Assembly (NCBI RefSeq): GCF_010723575.1
Contig: NZ_BLKZ01000001.1
Coordinates: 5,580,001 to 5,644,000 of the forward strand
Length of the DNA stretch: 64,000 nucleotides
Origin: Mycobacterium bourgelatii
GTDB lineage: Bacteria > Actinomycetota > Actinomycetes > Mycobacteriales > Mycobacteriaceae
Reading direction: 5' to 3'
Shown here one piece after another: positions 26,029 through 34,067 of this stretch (its first letter is position 1; every line of letters starts with the position of its first letter). The position numbers and the translations under genes are program-made. The notes under the pieces are model-generated. The model did not search any database. It saw only the letters and a program-made list of their open reading frames with translations, and was not told where the DNA came from.

Positions 26029-26920
26029 GATCGATCTCCTTCAGCGTTACCGGCCACAGCTCGGCGGATGTCAGCGCCCGGCGCAGGTAGACGTGTGCGA
26101 GACAGTCCCAGGTGTTGCCGATGCCCCCATGCACCTGTATCGCGGTCTCGCAAACGGTTCGGGTGGCACGCGCGCAGTACACCTTCGCGACTCGGCTCGC
26201 CCGGATGGCTTCGACCGGCTCCAATTCGTCGACCGCCCACGCGGCGTGTCGCAGCACGCTGATCGACCCTTCAATGAGCGCAAGGCTTTCGGCCAACAAG
26301 TGGGCGATGGCCTGGTACGAGCCAATCTGCTTGCCGTACTGTTCCCGGATTTTCGCGTAGTCGCAGGCGAGGGCATGGGCCCCGCGCGCGGTTCCGACGA
26401 GGTCCGCCGCGGTGGCGGCCAGTGCCAAAGCCAGCCACCGTTGGGCAACATCGACCGGCACGTCACCAAGAACGGCTGGCGAATCCGCCAACGCAGCACT
26501 GGTTCTGGTCAGGTCCGCACCGATGTCACCGGGCTGCACGTCGGCGGCGAGGACGGAATTGCCGGTTAGCAGCAAGGCACGCCTGAACCCGCGGGCATCG
26601 ATGGCGCGGCCGTCAACCGCGATCGTCGCCGCCGGCGCCTCCACCTGTAGATGGCGCGCTAGGTCGTCGGCCAGGACGGGACCAAGGAACGGGGTGTCGA
26701 CGAGTCGGCGTCCGAATTCCTCTGCGACGATGGCGACTTCGACACCAGAGGCTCCGTCGGACCGCAACGATCGCCAGCCCGTCGCCTCAACCTGGCGATC
26801 CAATCGGGAGATTCGGCTCTCGTCGGCCAAGTCCTGCACCGCACCGGGACCCAGGTCATCGGCCATCTTGGCCGCGGCGTCACGTAGTTGCTGCTGTTCA
26901 GCTGTCAGACGTACATCCAT
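26015..26920 (-). CDS. Acyl-CoA dehydrogenase, smaller subunit of a FadE pair
   Basis: 301-aa protein, shorter than a complete acyl-CoA dehydrogenase (about 380 aa). The middle beta domain is reduced, while the C-terminal helical domain with REQYGKQIGSYQAIAHLLAE and VHGGIGNTWDCLAHVYLRRA is kept. The usual Glu of GGIG.TWE is Asp here. This form is typical of the second partner in heterotetrameric FadE enzymes. It overlaps the partner by 14 bp and the synthetase gene by 23 bp. Confidence 0.87.
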   Translation of the reverse strand: MDVRLTAEQQQLRDAAAKMADDLGPGAVQDLADESRISRLDRQVEATGWRSLRSDGASGVEVAIVAEEFGRRLVDTPFLGPVLADDLARHLQVEAPAATIAVDGRAIDARGFRRALLLTGNSVLAADVQPGDIGADLTRTSAALADSPAVLGDVPVDVAQRWLALALAATAADLVGTARGAHALACDYAKIREQYGKQIGSYQAIAHLLAESLALIEGSISVLRHAAWAVDELEPVEAIRASRVAKVYCARATRTVCETAIQVHGGIGNTWDCLAHVYLRRALTSAELWPVTLKEIDLGLS

Positions 26921-28310
26921 AGCTCTCCTTGAGCACTCTGCGCAAAACCTTGCCCGATGGCAGCCGGGGCACGTCAGGCACGAACACGACTCGACTCAGG
27001 CGTTTGTACGACGCCAATTTCGCGTCCACCCGGGCGGCCAGTTCGGCGGCCTCGACGGGGGTATGCGTGGCGACCGCGGCGACGACGGCCTCACCGTTGG
27101 CCCCGTCGGGCACACCGAACACCGCGCAATCCTTGACCGCGGGATGACCGAGCAACACCGTTTCGATCTCGGCCGGCGCCACTTGGAAGCCGCGCACCTT
27201 GATCATCTCTTTGAGCCGGTCGGTGATCCGCAACCAACCGTCGGCGTCGAGGCAGCCGACGTCGCCGGTGCGATACCACCCGTCCTGCACCACCTCGGCG
27301 GTCGCATCGTCGGGCAGATAGCCGGCCATCAGGGATGTCGACCGCGCCTGGATCTCGCCAATCTCGCCGGGGCTCAACGGCTGCCCGGTGTCCAGCGACA
27401 CCACCCGCAGGTCCACCCCGGGCACCGCCCGCCCGACGGCGTCAAGACGGGGCCCCTCCAGGGGGTTGCACGCAATGACCGGCAACTCCGTGGTGCCGTA
27501 AGCCGGAACCCAGCCAACGCCGGCCCGCCGGGTCACTGTCTCGGCGATGCTGGCGGTGACCGGCGTGGCGCCCCACATGATGAACCGCAACGACGAGAGG
27601 TCGAAGGATTCGAGTTCCGGGTGTGCGGCGATCGCCAAGGCAATCGGCGCTACCGCCATTTCGATTGTGATGCGGTCACTTTCGATGTACTGCAACATCC
27701 GGTCGACATCGAACCGCGAGTGCAGTCGCACCCACGCGCCCGTGCGCAGCGCCGTGAAGATGTTGAGCAGGCCGAGGATGTGCGACGGCGGCGTGGCAAC
27801 CTGGATGCGGTCACGCTCGGTCATCTGCAGCGCGTCGCGCCAGTGCCTAACCGCCGCGTCCAGTGATGCGTGGGTGTGGCGGACCGCTTTCGGCAGGCCG
27901 GTGGTGCCCGAGCTGAACACCAGCACTGCGTCGTCGCCGGTGCGCGACTCGCCGCCCGGGGCTGCGGCCCCGGTGACGGGGGCGATGGGTTCGTCGAGAT
28001 GCAGCATCGGCATCGTGTCCGCCAACACCGGATGGTCGCCCACGGCGTGCTCCGGGGTGGTCAGCCCGAGGGCGTGGTCGACCTCGTGGCGCTTCCAGGC
28101 GGGGCTGATAAGGACGGCCGTCGCCCCCAGCTTCCAGATCGCGCAGAGGACAGCGACGAACTCCGGCCGGTTGGACGACATGACAGCGACCCGCTGGCGG
28201 GCTTGCACACCCCGTTTGCGCAGGACGGCGGCCAGCCCACCAGCCAACGCGTCGAGTTCGGGCAGGCTTAATCGCCGCTCCTCGAACACGAGCGCGGCGG
28301 GCTCGGTCAC
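26898..28310 (-). CDS. Acyl-CoA synthetase (FadD-type, class I adenylate-forming)
   Basis: 470-aa ANL-superfamily ligase. It shows the P-loop LVFSSGTTGLPKAV (about residue 130), A5 YGTTELPV, A8 YRTGDVG...DRLKEMIKVRGFQV and the C-terminal PSGKVLRR with the catalytic Lys. It is shorter than typical FadDs at the N-terminus. As first gene of the operon it would activate a carboxylic acid with CoA for the FadE pair and hydratase. Its promoter faces the ferredoxin gene across the second palindromic operator. Confidence 0.89.
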   Translation of the reverse strand: MTEPAALVFEERRLSLPELDALAGGLAAVLRKRGVQARQRVAVMSSNRPEFVAVLCAIWKLGATAVLISPAWKRHEVDHALGLTTPEHAVGDHPVLADTMPMLHLDEPIAPVTGAAAPGGESRTGDDAVLVFSSGTTGLPKAVRHTHASLDAAVRHWRDALQMTERDRIQVATPPSHILGLLNIFTALRTGAWVRLHSRFDVDRMLQYIESDRITIEMAVAPIALAIAAHPELESFDLSSLRFIMWGATPVTASIAETVTRRAGVGWVPAYGTTELPVIACNPLEGPRLDAVGRAVPGVDLRVVSLDTGQPLSPGEIGEIQARSTSLMAGYLPDDATAEVVQDGWYRTGDVGCLDADGWLRITDRLKEMIKVRGFQVAPAEIETVLLGHPAVKDCAVFGVPDGANGEAVVAAVATHTPVEAAELAARVDAKLASYKRLSRVVFVPDVPRLPSGKVLRRVLKESYGCTSDS

Positions 28311-28359
28311 ACGTCTCGTTCCTCTCCGGCAGATCGTTGAGAAGATACTATCGCCTGGC

Positions 28360-28374
28360 GAGAATAGTATTCTC
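28360..28374. promoter_or_regulatory. Palindromic operator GAGAA-N5-TTCTC (copy 2) with TATAAT box
   Basis: GAGAATAGTATTCTC immediately before TATAAT (28375-28380), which would be the -10 of the ferredoxin transcript; the site also overlaps the promoter of the leftward acyl-CoA operon. A degenerate half-like copy (GAGAAGATACTATCG) lies at 28340-28354. The match to the 23210-23224 site suggests one repressor for both divergent units. Confidence 0.75.
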
Positions 28375-28418
28375 TATAATAAAGAACGCAAGTACAGGAA
28401 GGCGGTCGTACGGCGGAC

Positions 28419-28700
28419 ATGACGGACCCCGGCATGGTGACGATCCACCTCGACCGCAGGAAGGCCACGGTCCCACTGGTGCCCGGTGAGACCCTGCTGG
28501 AAAGCGCGCGGCGGGCCGGACTGGACCCGCCGTTCAACTGCGAGGCCGGCAACTGCGGTACGTGCATGGCCAAGCTCGTCGAAGGCACCGCCACCATGCG
28601 CGTCAACGACGCCCTCGACGACGACGAGGTCGCGGAGGGATACATCCTGACGTGCCAGGGAGTTCCCGATGGCGCACCGATCACGGTCCGGTACGAGTAG
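28419..28700 (+). CDS. [2Fe-2S] ferredoxin
   Basis: 93-aa plant/adrenodoxin-like ferredoxin. The cluster Cys are in CEAGNCGTC (C-x4-C-x2-C) with a fourth in LTCQG, as in NAD(P)H oxidoreductase-type ferredoxin domains. No reductase or oxygenase partner is adjacent, so the electron acceptor is unknown. Followed 12 bp later by a small EthD-like gene, probably in one transcript. Confidence 0.92.
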   Translation: MTDPGMVTIHLDRRKATVPLVPGETLLESARRAGLDPPFNCEAGNCGTCMAKLVEGTATMRVNDALDDDEVAEGYILTCQGVPDGAPITVRYE

Positions 28701-28712
28701 AGAGGCGGCGAC

Positions 28713-29033
28713 ATGGCCAAAGGAATCGTCTACGTCGAGACCTACCCGAGTTCGCCCGATCGCGATCAGGAGTACAACACCTGGTACGACGAGATCCACC
28801 TGAAAGAGCTTGTGGCACTTGATGGAATCGTCTCCGCCCGTCGACTTCGGCCGGTCGACGGCCAGGGGCCGTACGTGGCCCTGTACGAGATCGAGGGGGA
28901 CGATCTGGCGGCTGTGGTGCAGAACATGCAGGCCAACGGGCGCAAGTTGACCATGTCGTCGGCCCTGCAGTCCGATCCTCCACCGGTGATGCGGTTGCTC
29001 GAGGAGATCACCGACTACCGCCCGGAAGGCTAG
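28713..29033 (+). CDS. Small EthD/Dabb-like barrel protein
   Basis: 106-aa protein of the ferredoxin-fold alpha/beta barrel kind. The signature DQEYNTWYDEIHLKEL near residues 18-33 recurs in many small proteins encoded with aromatic or fatty-acid degradation genes. These often act as isomerases, decarboxylases or electron-transfer helpers; no specific function can be assigned. Ribosome site GAGAGGCGG before ATG 28713. Confidence 0.8.
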   Translation: MAKGIVYVETYPSSPDRDQEYNTWYDEIHLKELVALDGIVSARRLRPVDGQGPYVALYEIEGDDLAAVVQNMQANGRKLTMSSALQSDPPPVMRLLEEITDYRPEG

Positions 29034-29059
29034 CAGGCCGCGCCGCAAAGCGCTTTCGG

Positions 29060-29950
29060 TCACCTGAAGTAGTGACCCGCGTCGAGGTCCTCGATCAGCC
29101 CTGGGCCCTGCGGGTTCCAGTCGAACTCTTTGCGCGTCATGGCATTCGAGGTCGGGTTGTCCGCCGATACGTACGGGCCGAGAAATCCGAAATGATCGAC
29201 CTGGTCGGGCGGGAGGCTGACCACGGGCACACCGACATTGCGGCCGATGACGCCGGCGATGTCGCGGAACGGCACTCCCTCGTCGGCGACCCCATGCAAA
29301 ATCGTTCCGGCTGGGGCCTTTTCGACGGCGATGCGAAACAGGTGTGCCGCATCGAGAGTGTGGACGGCGGGCCAGCGGTTGGCCCCGTCGCCGATATATC
29401 CGGAGACGCCGGTGTCACGGGCGACGCCAATCAGGTGATGAATGAAGCCGTGGTGATCGAGATCGCTGTGCACCAGAGGTGCCAGCCGAACGACCGACGA
29501 TCGCACTCCGCGCTCCGCCAGGGCGAGCGCGGCATTCTCGGAGTCGATTCGCGGTCCGCTGGGCAGCGTCTCGTCTTCGGTCGCGAAGCCGCCCTCTCCC
29601 CGGAAAGCCAGCATGAGCGTTCCAGAAGTGATGACGAATGGCCGATCGGAGCCGATGAGCGCTGCACCCATGGCGTTGACGGCGCGCAGGTCCGTTTGGG
29701 CCGCGCCTTCCCAGTCGGCGAAATCGTGCCTGAAGGCCAGGTGGACGACCCCGTCCGAAGCCGCCGCGGCAGCGGCCAGACCGTCGAGGTTGTCCAGATC
29801 CCCCCGAAGCGGAGTGACGCCGGCCGCCTCGAGGGCGGCAGCGGAATCGTCTGACCGCGCCAGGCCGGTGACCTGGTGCCCGGCCGCTTGGAGTTCGCTG
29901 ACGACGACGGCACCGATGTGTCCGGTGGCCCCGGTGACAAAGACGTGCAT
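29060..29950 (-). CDS. NAD(P)-dependent epimerase/reductase (atypical SDR)
   Basis: 296-aa extended SDR with the N-terminal GATGHIGAVV dinucleotide motif at residues 7-16 and a VTSG segment in the middle. The active-site Tyr-x3-Lys is not obvious, as in several SDR5/NmrA-like redox sensors and reductases. It is divergent from a LysR gene, which by the usual arrangement controls it. The substrate is unknown. Confidence 0.83.
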   Translation of the reverse strand: MHVFVTGATGHIGAVVVSELQAAGHQVTGLARSDDSAAALEAAGVTPLRGDLDNLDGLAAAAAASDGVVHLAFRHDFADWEGAAQTDLRAVNAMGAALIGSDRPFVITSGTLMLAFRGEGGFATEDETLPSGPRIDSENAALALAERGVRSSVVRLAPLVHSDLDHHGFIHHLIGVARDTGVSGYIGDGANRWPAVHTLDAAHLFRIAVEKAPAGTILHGVADEGVPFRDIAGVIGRNVGVPVVSLPPDQVDHFGFLGPYVSADNPTSNAMTRKEFDWNPQGPGLIEDLDAGHYFR

Positions 29951-30041
29951 GGCTTGATCCCTCTTCCCAGTTGCTGCGGGTTTACTGCCACCAAGTCAAT
30001 GTCGAGACCGGCGATGGTGTCCAAGTCCTATTCCAAATGGC

Positions 30042-30062
30042 GTGATGCATTATCGGCATCAC
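30042..30062. promoter_or_regulatory. LysR-type operator palindrome
   Basis: GTGATGC-N7-GCATCAC, perfect 7-bp arms including a T-N11-A core, lying 59-79 bases before the LysR start codon and on the far side from the divergent SDR gene. This is the classical layout of a LysR recognition site between a regulator and its target. Confidence 0.75.
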
Positions 30063-30120
30063 AGCAGCTTGTTGCGGTTTTCGGGACTGGCGTGCCGCGA
30101 AGTGTGGTTAGCTAGAACGC

Positions 30121-31026
30121 ATGACGAACGCGACATCGCTGGTGGTAGACCTCGATTTGCGACTCGTCGGCTACTTCGTGACGGTGGCCGAGCACCGCCA
30201 CTTCGGTCGAGCCGCGGCCGCGCTGCACGTCGCCCAGCCGTCATTGAGTAGGCAGATCCGCCGCTTGGAGCAACAACTGGGGGTCCGGTTATTGGATCGC
30301 ACGCCGCAGGGCACCCAACTGACCGAGGCCGGCGAGGTGTTCCTGCCGCGCGCCAAGGCATTGCTCCGCTCAGCCGTCCAGGCCGCGGCCCAGGCAAGAG
30401 CCGCCGCGCAGCCCCACCACATCACCATCGGCTACACGAGCGGTCTCATCGTCACACCGGCGGTACGGGAATTGCGCCGCGAACATCCCGACGCCGATGT
30501 CCAAGTGCTGCACATGTGTTGGACCCAGGGGCGCGATGCGCTACTGGATCATCGGGTCGACGCGCTGGTTACCCGACTGCCATTCCCCACCGACCAACTG
30601 CACGTGACGGTCCTCTATGACGAGCCTCGGGTTCTGGCGGTGCCCCTGGACCACCGCCTAGCGGGCCGAAAATCGGTGACCCTGGAGGACATCGCCGACG
30701 AACCAATGCCGCGGTTGCGACATTCCGATCCGGCATTTAGCGCCTTCTGGCGCCTCGATCCCCGCCCCGACGGGACACGCGCACCCGACGGTCCATTCAT
30801 CGAGGCACTCGAGGACAAGTTCGAACTCATCGCCGCGGGGCAAGCGGTGGCGATCACCGCCGGCTACCACGGCAGCACGGTACGGCCCGACATCACCACC
30901 GTTCCGTTGGAAGGCGTCGAACCCAGCCACGTGGTCCTGGCCACCCGCGCGGGCGAGAAGAGCCGGTTGGTGTTGGCGTTCCGCAAGCTTGCCGAAGCGC
31001 ACCTGACGGGGCCCATACCGGATTAG
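30121..31026 (+). CDS. LysR-family transcriptional regulator
   Basis: 301-aa LysR-type regulator. The N-terminal winged HTH reads HFGRAAAALHVAQPSLSRQIRRLEQQLGVRLL (residues about 25-57) and is followed by a periplasmic-binding-protein-like effector domain. It is divergent from an SDR gene with a T-N11-A palindrome between them, so it likely autoregulates and controls that SDR. The 3' end overlaps the next convergent gene by 4 bp. Confidence 0.9.
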   Translation: MTNATSLVVDLDLRLVGYFVTVAEHRHFGRAAAALHVAQPSLSRQIRRLEQQLGVRLLDRTPQGTQLTEAGEVFLPRAKALLRSAVQAAAQARAAAQPHHITIGYTSGLIVTPAVRELRREHPDADVQVLHMCWTQGRDALLDHRVDALVTRLPFPTDQLHVTVLYDEPRVLAVPLDHRLAGRKSVTLEDIADEPMPRLRHSDPAFSAFWRLDPRPDGTRAPDGPFIEALEDKFELIAAGQAVAITAGYHGSTVRPDITTVPLEGVEPSHVVLATRAGEKSRLVLAFRKLAEAHLTGPIPD

Positions 31027-31616
31027 TCCGCCGCCGCGAGCGAATGCTGTACCGATTCGATGGTGATCACCTGCTGCGGCGCGAACACCACGCGCCGCCC
31101 GGTTGGAGGGTCCTTGCCTACCTCGCCGCCTACCGAGCCCGCGTCCCAACGCACGGTCGCGGTGCCGGAGAGCTGAAGCGTTTCGCCACTGCGGAAGTCG
31201 ACGAACAACAGGGCCGCGGTGGGGTCGATGGCCAGGTTGCCGAAGCTGTTGAACATGTTGTTGCCTGGATAGTCGGGCCACCACAAGTGATCGGGTGCTG
31301 CGTGGACGAAGCTGGCCGGCCCACCACGATGGGAGGCATCGTTGCCGGATTCGGGATGGGTGGTGCCCAAGAAAAACGTGTCCGCAGCGTGGACTAATTC
31401 GATGTCTCGTTGGTGTAACTGATTGCTACGCAACGTTTCTACGCTGTCTTCTGCACTACTCGGTACGCTGACGGCCAGGTGACGCGAGTGGATGTACTGC
31501 GGACAGTTGCCGTACGCCTGCTCCACGTCGACCGCCAGTCCGCCCGAAGTGGCCGCCAGTATGCCGTTGATACGCACGCGGCGGCGGGTAGCGAAATCGA
31601 TGACGACCAAGCCCAC
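31023..31616 (-). pseudogene. Pyridoxamine 5'-phosphate oxidase-like protein, N-terminal half missing
   Basis: 197 codons that correspond to the C-terminal part of a longer flavin-binding PNPOx-like protein: VGLVVIDFATRRRVRING is normally preceded by some 100 residues of the split barrel. The frame has only a GTG at 31616 for a start and continues open upstream into the 3' end of the CoA-transferase gene. A deletion that joined the two genes would explain both ends. Whether a short protein is made is uncertain. Confidence 0.6.
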
Positions 31617-31648
31617 GGGCTGACGAGTCGGTGCGAGCGCGCTACCCG

Positions 31649-32695
31649 CTAGGACCGAGGGGCCTCGCCCAACACCGGCGCTGGGCGGTATTCGGGCTGG
31701 TAACCGCTGACGTGGATCGGGGTGCCGACCAAACGCAGATCTCCTGCTTCGACAACCACGTCCGGGGTTGCCTCTAGCGCCTCAGGCAGGCTTCGTACCG
31801 CGGCCGCCGGGACGCCCAAGGGGCGCAGGCGTTGTTCCCAGCTGGTGGCGGTGTCGGTCGCCAGCATGGCGGTGACAACGGCCAACACCTCGTCCCGCCG
31901 AGCTACCCGTTCGGCCATCGTCTCGAATCCGCCGATACCTGCTTCGCTGGCAAAGGATTTCCAGAAGCCGTCATGGGTGATGAACAGGGCCAAATAACCC
32001 TCGGCGGTCGGGAAAAGTTGTGCTGGAACGTAATACGAGTGTGCGCCGTTGGGACGCCGCTGCGGCTCTACGCCGTGGTTGAGGTAGGCCGCGGCGTGGT
32101 AATTGAGTTGCGACAGCATCACGTCTTGCAGCGACACGTCGACTTGGCCGCCCGTGCCGGAGATGATCTTGGCCAAAAGGCCCAGGGCCGCGCACATTCC
32201 GGTGGAGTTATCCGCTGACGAGTAGCCGGGCAGCGTCGGGGGTCCGTCGGGGTCTCCGGTCAACGCTGCGATGCCGGTGGCCGCCTGGATCACGTAGTCG
32301 AACGCCGGGTCGTCGCCCGCATTCAGGCCGTACCCCGTTATCGCCACGCAGACGATCTTCTGGTTCCACCGCCGCAGCGAGTCGTAAGTGAGCCCGAGCC
32401 TGCGGATTGCGGAGGGCTTCAGGTTCACCAACAGCGCATGGGCATCCTTGACGAGTTCGCCGAGTTGGTGTTGTCCCGCTTCCGAATTCAGGTCGAGGCT
32501 GACGCTGGACTTGTTGCGGTTGAGGCTGTCGAAGTAACTGTTGCCGACACCGCGCGAGATTTCACCGGCGAGTGGCTCGACCTTGATGACATCGGCGCCG
32601 AGATCGGCGAGCAGCATGGTGGCGTACGGCCCGGCCAGCATGGTGCCGACCTCGAGGATTCGGATTCCTGCTAGCGGCCCGGTTTGCGGACTCAC
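31649..32695 (-). CDS. CoA-transferase family III (CaiB/Frc type)
   Basis: 348-aa protein with the family III start GPLAGIRILEVGTMLAGPYATMLLADLGADVIKVE and the catalytic Asp region SLNRNKSSVSLDLN. GTG 32695 forms a GTGA overlap with the upstream LLM gene. The C-terminus ends at PVLGEAPRS, where family members usually continue past a LGEH.-type motif for about ten residues, so a slight truncation at a deletion junction with the following gene is likely. It would exchange CoA between acids. Confidence 0.85.
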   Translation of the reverse strand: MSPQTGPLAGIRILEVGTMLAGPYATMLLADLGADVIKVEPLAGEISRGVGNSYFDSLNRNKSSVSLDLNSEAGQHQLGELVKDAHALLVNLKPSAIRRLGLTYDSLRRWNQKIVCVAITGYGLNAGDDPAFDYVIQAATGIAALTGDPDGPPTLPGYSSADNSTGMCAALGLLAKIISGTGGQVDVSLQDVMLSQLNYHAAAYLNHGVEPQRRPNGAHSYYVPAQLFPTAEGYLALFITHDGFWKSFASEAGIGGFETMAERVARRDEVLAVVTAMLATDTATSWEQRLRPLGVPAAAVRSLPEALEATPDVVVEAGDLRLVGTPIHVSGYQPEYRPAPVLGEAPRS

Positions 32696-33648
32696 CGCAG
32701 CTCCGCGGCAAGCTCGGCGATCATCTCCCGGGTGCGGCGTTTGGAGGCCACCAACTCGTCGCGATTGTTCCCAATCGGCAACAGGCGCACCGACAAATCG
32801 GTAACACCCGCGTCGGCGAACCGGCGCATCCGCGCCAGGATGCCGGCCTCGTCGCCAGCCGCGCACAGGTCGCCGACATCCCGGGCGTCGCCGCGCTCAA
32901 GCAGCCGCTGGTAGTTGGGTGACACCTCGGCCTCGCCCAGGATGCGGTTGGCCCGCTCCTTGGCCTCGTCGACTCGCGAGGGCTCACAGAGGCATACCGG
33001 GATGCCCGCCACGATCCGCGGTGCGGGACGGCCCGCATCCGCGGCAGCCTTGGTGATCTTCGGCGCGATGTGTTCGCCGATTGCCCGCTCGTCGGCCATC
33101 CACAACACGGTACCGTCGGCCAATTCACCGGCTATTTGCAGCATTACCGGCCCGAGCGCGGCGACCAACACCGGCATCGGGGGGTCCGCCGCCAACACGG
33201 TCGGATTGTGCACCGTGAACGAATCGTTCTCGACGTCAACCGGTCCCGGCCCGGCGATGGCGGCGTTGAGCACCTCGAGGTAATCGCGGGTGTAGGCAGC
33301 GGGCTTCTCATACGGCAGGCCGAGCATGTCCCGGATGATCCAGTGATGCGACGGTCCAACGCCCAGCGCCAACCTGCCACCAGTCACCGCATGCACCGAA
33401 AGCGCCTGGCGGGCAAGCGCAATGGGATGCTGAGCCTGCAGCGGAACCACCGCGGTGCCCAACTCGATCCGCGAGCTGTGTGCGGCCATCAGCGAGACCA
33501 TGGTCAGGCAGTCAAAGTCGTCGGGCACCTGCGGCATCCATGCCGTGTCCAGGCCGGCAGATTCGGCCCATTCGATATCGGCCGCCAGCTTGGCCACCTT
33601 GCGGGCCATATCGCCGCGCTCGGCGCCGATCATCACTCCGACGCGCAA
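32692..33648 (-). CDS. LLM-class F420-dependent oxidoreductase
   Basis: 318-aa luciferase-like protein (MIGAERGDMARKVAKLAADIEWAE, ELGTAVVPLQAQHPIALARQA, GRLALGVGPSHHWI), closest in look to the F420-dependent mycobacterial LLM subfamily. The start is TTG 33648, supported by GGAGG four bases upstream; the gene overlaps the upstream B12-binding gene by 16 bp. It lies in a run with the split mutase and a CoA-transferase. Its substrate is unknown. Confidence 0.85.
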   Translation of the reverse strand: MRVGVMIGAERGDMARKVAKLAADIEWAESAGLDTAWMPQVPDDFDCLTMVSLMAAHSSRIELGTAVVPLQAQHPIALARQALSVHAVTGGRLALGVGPSHHWIIRDMLGLPYEKPAAYTRDYLEVLNAAIAGPGPVDVENDSFTVHNPTVLAADPPMPVLVAALGPVMLQIAGELADGTVLWMADERAIGEHIAPKITKAAADAGRPAPRIVAGIPVCLCEPSRVDEAKERANRILGEAEVSPNYQRLLERGDARDVGDLCAAGDEAGILARMRRFADAGVTDLSVRLLPIGNNRDELVASKRRTREMIAELAAELR

Positions 33649-34067
33649 GATTCCTCCGATGCTTGGGAAGCCGGGTCGGGCGTGCCGGTCAACGCGCGGA
33701 TCTCACGCACCAACGTGTCCAACGGCGTTCCGGTGGGAAACACCGCCGCTGCCCCGGAGGCAAGGAGCTTGGGCACGTCGGCGTGTGGAATGGTGCCACC
33801 GACGACCACGGCGATATCCGCGGCGTCGGCCGCACGCAAGGCCTCGATGGTGCGGGCGGTCAACGTCAGGTGCGCACCCGACAGGATGCTCAATCCCACG
33901 ACGGCGACGTCCTCCTGGACGGCGATCGAAGCGATGTCCTCGATACGTTGCCGGATACCGGTGTAGATGACCTCGAAGCCGGCGTCGCGCAGGGTGCGGG
34001 CGACGATCTTGGCCCCACGGTCATGTCCGTCGAGACCGGGCTTGGCGATCAGGACACGGGCGGCCAT
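33633..34067 (-). CDS. Cobalamin-binding small subunit of acyl-CoA mutase
   Basis: 144-aa stand-alone B12-binding domain with the base-off signature D13-x-H15-x2-G18 (GLDGHDRG), then LSILSGAHL and GGTIPHAD loops that hold the cobalamin tail. It follows the large mutase subunit with no spacer, so the two form a split mutase as in isobutyryl-CoA or 2-hydroxyisobutyryl-CoA mutases. It is longer at the C-terminus than the domain itself, with an acidic tail. Confidence 0.9.
   Translation of the reverse strand: MAARVLIAKPGLDGHDRGAKIVARTLRDAGFEVIYTGIRQRIEDIASIAVQEDVAVVGLSILSGAHLTLTARTIEALRAADAADIAVVVGGTIPHADVPKLLASGAAAVFPTGTPLDTLVREIRALTGTPDPASQASEESCASE

Noticed and set aside
28713..29033. Ferredoxin-linked P450 system
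   Set aside because: No cytochrome P450 heme-Cys motif is encoded near the ferredoxin; the small downstream protein is EthD-like.
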